64,000 bases of DNA, from contig PDIP01000010.1 in assembly GCA_002811645.1 (NCBI GenBank), forward strand, positions 239,842 to 303,841, in the 5' to 3' direction. The translations under genes and the position numbers were made by a program. The notes under the pieces were generated by a model. That model saw only the letters and a list, made by a program, of their open reading frames with translations. It ran no database searches and was not told where the DNA came from. Position 1 is the first letter of the stretch. Every line of letters starts with the position of its first letter. Positions 59,986 through 64,000 of the stretch are shown piece by piece. Source of the stretch: Corallochytrium limacisporum. Taxonomy: Eukaryota; Opisthokonta.

Positions 59986-62088
59986 CTATGATTCGCCTGA
60001 ACTGGATGCCCATTCTTCCTGTTCCGCATTCCTTCGTACGTATGTGGGAAGGGCGTAATCAAGATCTTCGAGCACAGACTCCCGTCCCTGAATACCATCG
60101 TAGCACGCAAATACAACAGCGTCGTGCAAAGTCACGAACATGCAATTTACGTAATCGTCGTCGTCATAGAAGCCTCCACGGCGCAGCACATCACGGACAT
60201 TGGCCTTGCATACAGCGAGGTACAATGTGACATGACGCCTACGCAAGTTATCTTGTAGTTCAACCATCATCCTAACGCCGGCCGTATCAATGTCATTGAC
60301 AGGGTTACAGTCTAAGACGAAGGAATGGATGGGTCGTTCTGCCTGGTTAATGACGCGCATAATATGGTCAATCATGTACCGAGCATTGCTATAGTAGATG
60401 GAGCCGTTGAAGCGCATGATCACTACCCCCTTGACCTCAACTGCTTCAGTAACAAGACGAATGTCACGGTAGATATCAGTTCCTGGCATCCAACCCAACA
60501 CCTGAATCGACGGCCGAGACGTGCGCACAACAAGGACAGCCAAATTCGCGCCTAGAGCAATGACAATGCCCCAAGAAATGCTGAAAACGAGAGTACCGAA
60601 AAAGGAGATTATCCAGACATAGAAATCATCAATCTTGATGCGTGCGTAGATGTTGGCATCCTTGATCTGCAGGAATAGGCCACGTAGCGCGACGATAATC
60701 ACGCTACCCAAGATAGGGTTGGGAAGGTATCTGAAGGCTGGTGTGGCGACCAATAGGACACCCATAAGGATTCCACTCTGCAGCAGAGTTGCAACCTGAG
60801 TTCTCATATCTACAGCGTTGGCAACAGCGCTACGACTCAGACTGCCAGCAGGTGTGTAACATTGGAAAAATGAACCGAACAGTGTGGATGCACCGTAGGC
60901 GTACAGCTCCTGCGAAGCACTAATAGTATAGTCATGGTGCCTCGCAACCGTCTTAGCAATGGAGACGGATATGACGGACCCAACGACAGCTATGGGAATG
61001 GCATTCTCGATAAGAGTGCTGAGACCAGCGGAAAACTTTGGCATAGCAGGGTTAGGCAGACCAGCGGGCACATCGCCAAGCAGGCTCAGACCGATAGCCT
61101 CGCCCAGACCTCCAAGCCAGGTGATCAAAATGGCAACTCCACATACTATCAATTCACCAGGAATGGGCATTGCAAGTTTTTCTTTGTACCTGGTGTTGAT
61201 CTCACGAACTGTCAGGAGAAGGAACACACCAAGTGTGCCACACACAAAGTCAACGGGATTCCAATTCGGAAGTTCCTTAAGGTACCAAGCCCACTGGTGG
61301 AAGATCGACCCCGCTCCTTCGTAGACTGGTGCCTTAATTCCCGTAAATTGCTTAATCTGACTAGTCGCAATGTGGAAGGCGGCAGCACAGGTGTACCCGG
61401 ACAGTAGAGCCTCACTCAGAAACCTTGCAACCACACTCAGCCTCAGAAAACCCATAAGTATCTGCAGGAGACCCACTATGAAGCAAATCGCAATCGAAGA
61501 TTCAATGAATTCGGGTTTGATATTGGTAGATGACCCATCAATGCTACCTTCACCGACGATGGAGGTCACCGCCTCTCGAGACATGAGCGAAAGTAGCGCA
61601 AACGTGCCAAAGCTCATTTGGCGCGAGGTTCCCAGGAATGCATACAGAATGGCAGGGAAGATAGAAGTGTAGAGACCGTACTGGGGTGGTAGTCCCGCAA
61701 GGATCCCGTAACTGATGCCCTGAGGTATGTTAAGGACAGCAATGGTAGGTGATGCAATCAGGTCTGATAGAAAGGAATCCCTGTCATAACCGGGCGCCCA
61801 GGACAAGACTGGAAATCGCTTCCGAGCCAACTGCTTCCACCCCGCCTTCGTTGCAGGGCAACACTGTAGACTCCTTAGTGCCCTCTTCATGTGTTCCCAC
61901 ACTGTTCTATCCTCATACGAAACTTCGTATGTGTTCCAGAAGTGAGCCTCTGAAACCGGAGACCGACCATAATCAAGCGGGGGCACCAGGGGCTGTCTCT
62001 CCGCTACACTTTCTCGCGTTGCCAACTCATGTTCTTCCCCGGACTGTTGCACTGACATACGAGTTGAATTTGTGTGCTGTGAACTCAT
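59986..62088 (-). CDS. SLC26/SulP-family anion transporter
   Basis: 700 residues: a cytosolic N-terminus of about 110 residues, a transmembrane core of 12-14 helices (residues about 115-540; SulP signature near SPTIAVLNIPQGISYGILAGLPPQYGLYTSIFPAILYAFLGTSRQMSFGTFALLSLM), and a C-terminal STAS domain (about 550-680; GVVIMRFNGSIYYSNARYMIDHIM ... SFVLDCNPVNDIDTAGVRMMVEL). It moves sulfate or other anions across the plasma membrane by proton symport or exchange; the substrate cannot be decided from sequence. Length is normal for the family. The ATG at 62088 is clear. Confidence 0.94.
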   Translation of the reverse strand: MSSQHTNSTRMSVQQSGEEHELATRESVAERQPLVPPLDYGRSPVSEAHFWNTYEVSYEDRTVWEHMKRALRSLQCCPATKAGWKQLARKRFPVLSWAPGYDRDSFLSDLIASPTIAVLNIPQGISYGILAGLPPQYGLYTSIFPAILYAFLGTSRQMSFGTFALLSLMSREAVTSIVGEGSIDGSSTNIKPEFIESSIAICFIVGLLQILMGFLRLSVVARFLSEALLSGYTCAAAFHIATSQIKQFTGIKAPVYEGAGSIFHQWAWYLKELPNWNPVDFVCGTLGVFLLLTVREINTRYKEKLAMPIPGELIVCGVAILITWLGGLGEAIGLSLLGDVPAGLPNPAMPKFSAGLSTLIENAIPIAVVGSVISVSIAKTVARHHDYTISASQELYAYGASTLFGSFFQCYTPAGSLSRSAVANAVDMRTQVATLLQSGILMGVLLVATPAFRYLPNPILGSVIIVALRGLFLQIKDANIYARIKIDDFYVWIISFFGTLVFSISWGIVIALGANLAVLVVRTSRPSIQVLGWMPGTDIYRDIRLVTEAVEVKGVVIMRFNGSIYYSNARYMIDHIMRVINQAERPIHSFVLDCNPVNDIDTAGVRMMVELQDNLRRRHVTLYLAVCKANVRDVLRRGGFYDDDDYVNCMFVTLHDAVVFACYDGIQGRESVLEDLDYALPTYVRRNAEQEEWASSSGES

Positions 62089-64000
62089 ACTCTATCTATC
62101 AAAAACGCCTGCCGTGAGGGCAGAATAAATGTGATTTGGGGCTCACAGTACCTAGACGAGCATGTCGCAATGGAGAACTATACAAATATATCTAAACGAT
62201 CGCTATCGATCAATGATTGGTTCGAGCTGCAACTGATGTTCATTTTCCTACCTTCGCGCACCCCAGACTAACCACACTGCACCATTTTACGTCTGTCACA
62301 GCTCGCATGGGACCCAGAAAACTTTACCGGATTGTTTGCTACGATGCGATTTGCAACACTCTGTTGATCTATGTCCCCACAAGATAACCCTACCGCTCAC
62401 TCTCACAGGTCCCGTAAGTCAGTCCAAAGTTCTAACTCCTCTCCCCACGTCCACCGCGGCGGAGCGAGAGAGGGAGTGGTATTGAATGTACGTCGGCCCC
62501 TCGCCCGGTGTCATCATATTTTCGCGCCCTTGCCCATTTTCTTCGTTTTCTTTCCAATTTCTCTCATAGTTTAGGAATGTTCATGCTGTCAGGAACAAAA
62601 CGTAAGGTAAAACGAGTGCCACTGAAATGTGCAGGAGGACGGGGGCTGGGAGTGAAATTAGTTGGTGTGTTGGTATAACTATACCACACACGTACCACTC
62701 GGTGGTACTGTGGCAATGAGTTTTTGAGGAACCCGTTGAAACGTGTGACATCGGGCCCCTCTCCTTCCGGCTTACGGAACTCTTGAGACCCCCTCTTCCC
62801 CTGTTTTGAGTGGGGTGGTGCGCACACATAGTCCCATTGGCCACAAGGTGCGGCTGTCCTCCTCTCCCGCCGGAAATCCTCAATTCGATGCAGTGGAGAC
62901 TTTCGCATGCGAGTCCCAGAAAAAATCGCGTAGGCAACGAAAACGAAAGATGGACATAAGTACATAACACACGCAGGCTGCAGAGAATTTTGCAACCGGC
63001 ATCCGAATGTGTTACTTTTGACCACTGAATCAATTTCCACTCGGCTTTGCATCGTTTTGTAACACGGTGGTAGGTGGCTTCGCCTGTGAGCCATTCCGGG
63101 GCGGGAAACCGGAGATCATATTTTAACAGGGAACTCAATGTTAATACGAGAATGCGTTAGGCGACTGGAATGACAACCCCAGTGTTCACTCGGCCATTAT
63201 ACGCTTGTTATTGATGTCATGCGCTGGTTGACCGATTGCCTCCTGTTCATGCAATCGCGAAATGGCTGCCAGTAGCAGGCCATGTGGAGCGCGTGTTCGG
63301 TCGTACGGTGTCGAATGACCCGTGCAATCTGCGGGTACCCCACGAGCTTTAAACCATGCAGTGCAGTATCCGCAGTGGCACTCTTGCCACGTACCTCGGT
63401 GTGGGAGTACTAGTGAGCCAGCACAGTCAAACTAAGAACCCCAGATGTTTGTGCATATTCTTGAACTACTTGTAATGTACGTGGTACAGGAATAGCTTCG
63501 ATGATAAGGACGATTTCTGAGGTATGGTCGTACCACGTCATAATCGCCAATACCATCCATCAAACGCTCCGGACTTTTTCGCATTCTAGCTTGGCCATGA
63601 TACAGTGAGGAAGTGGTGCCGCCTGTCAAGTACCACGCGAAGCGGTTATTGAAATCTCATACTGCGATCATTTGGGGATGGATTATGGGAAAACAAGCAC
63701 ACACAACGCGCTACGAGTGAATGCGTATACCCACTGATTCTATGAAACTGTTGTATATGACTGCTGCATGTGAACCTACACGAAATGACGAAAGGGGTAG
63801 ATGATCTTGTTCGTCAAGTACATTCGTATAGACCTTCTTATGACTCTAAGTGATTTCGCACATAACGGAAACTATTGAAATGCGAGGAGATAAGTCCATA
63901 GGCAAAAATGTACTATCCTCTGAGTTGAATGTATACTCCGTATCCAACCAAAATTTTCGTTCGAAAATATATACCGGATCGTGATTTATATGATTATTTA
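62089..64000. other. Gene-free right end with repeated GTACCAC word
   Basis: 1.9 kb upstream of the SulP gene. Two adjacent hairpins occupy 62665-62708. The word GTACCAC or its complement occurs at 62692, 62702, 63481, 63530 and 63630. Open frames (minus 62564-63138, 63432-63629) show no protein pattern. Confidence 0.5.
62665..62708. other. Back-to-back hairpins, the second built from GTACCAC/GTGGTAC
   Basis: First: GTGTG-t-TGGTAT, loop AACT, ATACCA-CACAC (62665-62691), 11 pairs with one bulged T. Second: GTACCAC, loop TCG, GTGGTAC (62692-62708), 7 perfect pairs. They abut without spacer. It could be a cruciform-forming site or a paired binding site of a dimeric DNA-binding protein. Confidence 0.5.

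Overview
This is a eukaryotic nuclear window. It carries about 30 protein-coding genes and one tRNA gene in 64 kb, on both strands. Almost every gene reads as one uninterrupted frame, so the genome is strongly intron-poor. The gene set (LENG8/Thp3, SYLF-SH3, PLAA, NAA50, mitochondrial NADK2, FAXDC2-like hydroxylase, LMBR1, DBF4, NEK and TKL kinases, a double-PAS protein related to bHLH-PAS factors, and a CCDC96-like ciliary coiled coil) fits a unicellular opisthokont, most likely an intron-poor holozoan such as Corallochytrium. That placement is inference from gene content, not a sequence match.

Layout. 0-8.3 kb: RING-finger 3' end, CZIB, a DusA-type dihydrouridine synthase whose coding end overlaps the convergent LENG8-like gene, RNase H1, and an LMBR1-like membrane protein. 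10-15 kb: PLAA/DOA1, a small coiled-coil ORF, an intron-containing tRNA-Ser(UGA), an FMC1-like factor and a SYLF-SH3 protein. 16.4-21 kb: DBF4-like, a frame-broken CCDC96-like gene, a degenerate Ras-like GTPase and a double-PAS protein. 21-26.9 kb is a gene-free stretch of nearly 6 kb containing a cluster of hairpins. 26.9-28.6 kb: an unrecognised protein and ribosomal protein uL5 (RPL11). 28.6-31.9 kb is a second gene-free stretch with a GA microsatellite. 31.9-36.1 kb: a membrane-anchored TKL kinase and mitochondrial NAD kinase. 36.1-38.5 kb is low-complexity DNA around an assembly gap of 227 N. 38.5-51.3 kb: mitochondrial prolyl-tRNA synthetase, family III CoA-transferase, a GRIPAP1/CCDC186-like coiled coil, tRNA methyltransferase FTSJ1/TRM7, NAA50, proteasome ATPase RPT3 and Pol III subunit RPC7. 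52.3-62.1 kb: a NEK kinase, a FAXDC2-like hydroxylase, an arylamine N-acetyltransferase, a tandem-duplicated small protein of phage/bacterial type, and an SLC26/SulP transporter. 62.1-64 kb is gene-free and unusually rich in a GTACCAC/GTGGTAC word.

The neighbours do not form a pathway. Most are housekeeping genes: tRNA modification and charging, mitochondrial cofactor and assembly functions, protein quality control, transcription and replication control. They are arranged as divergent and convergent pairs, several with TATA-like boxes roughly 40-130 bp before the start codon. The most unusual items are the duplicated phage-type domain gene, the CCDC96-like gene split over three frames, the tRNA-Ser with an unpaired acceptor-stem top and an internal T5 run, and the recurring GTACCAC element.
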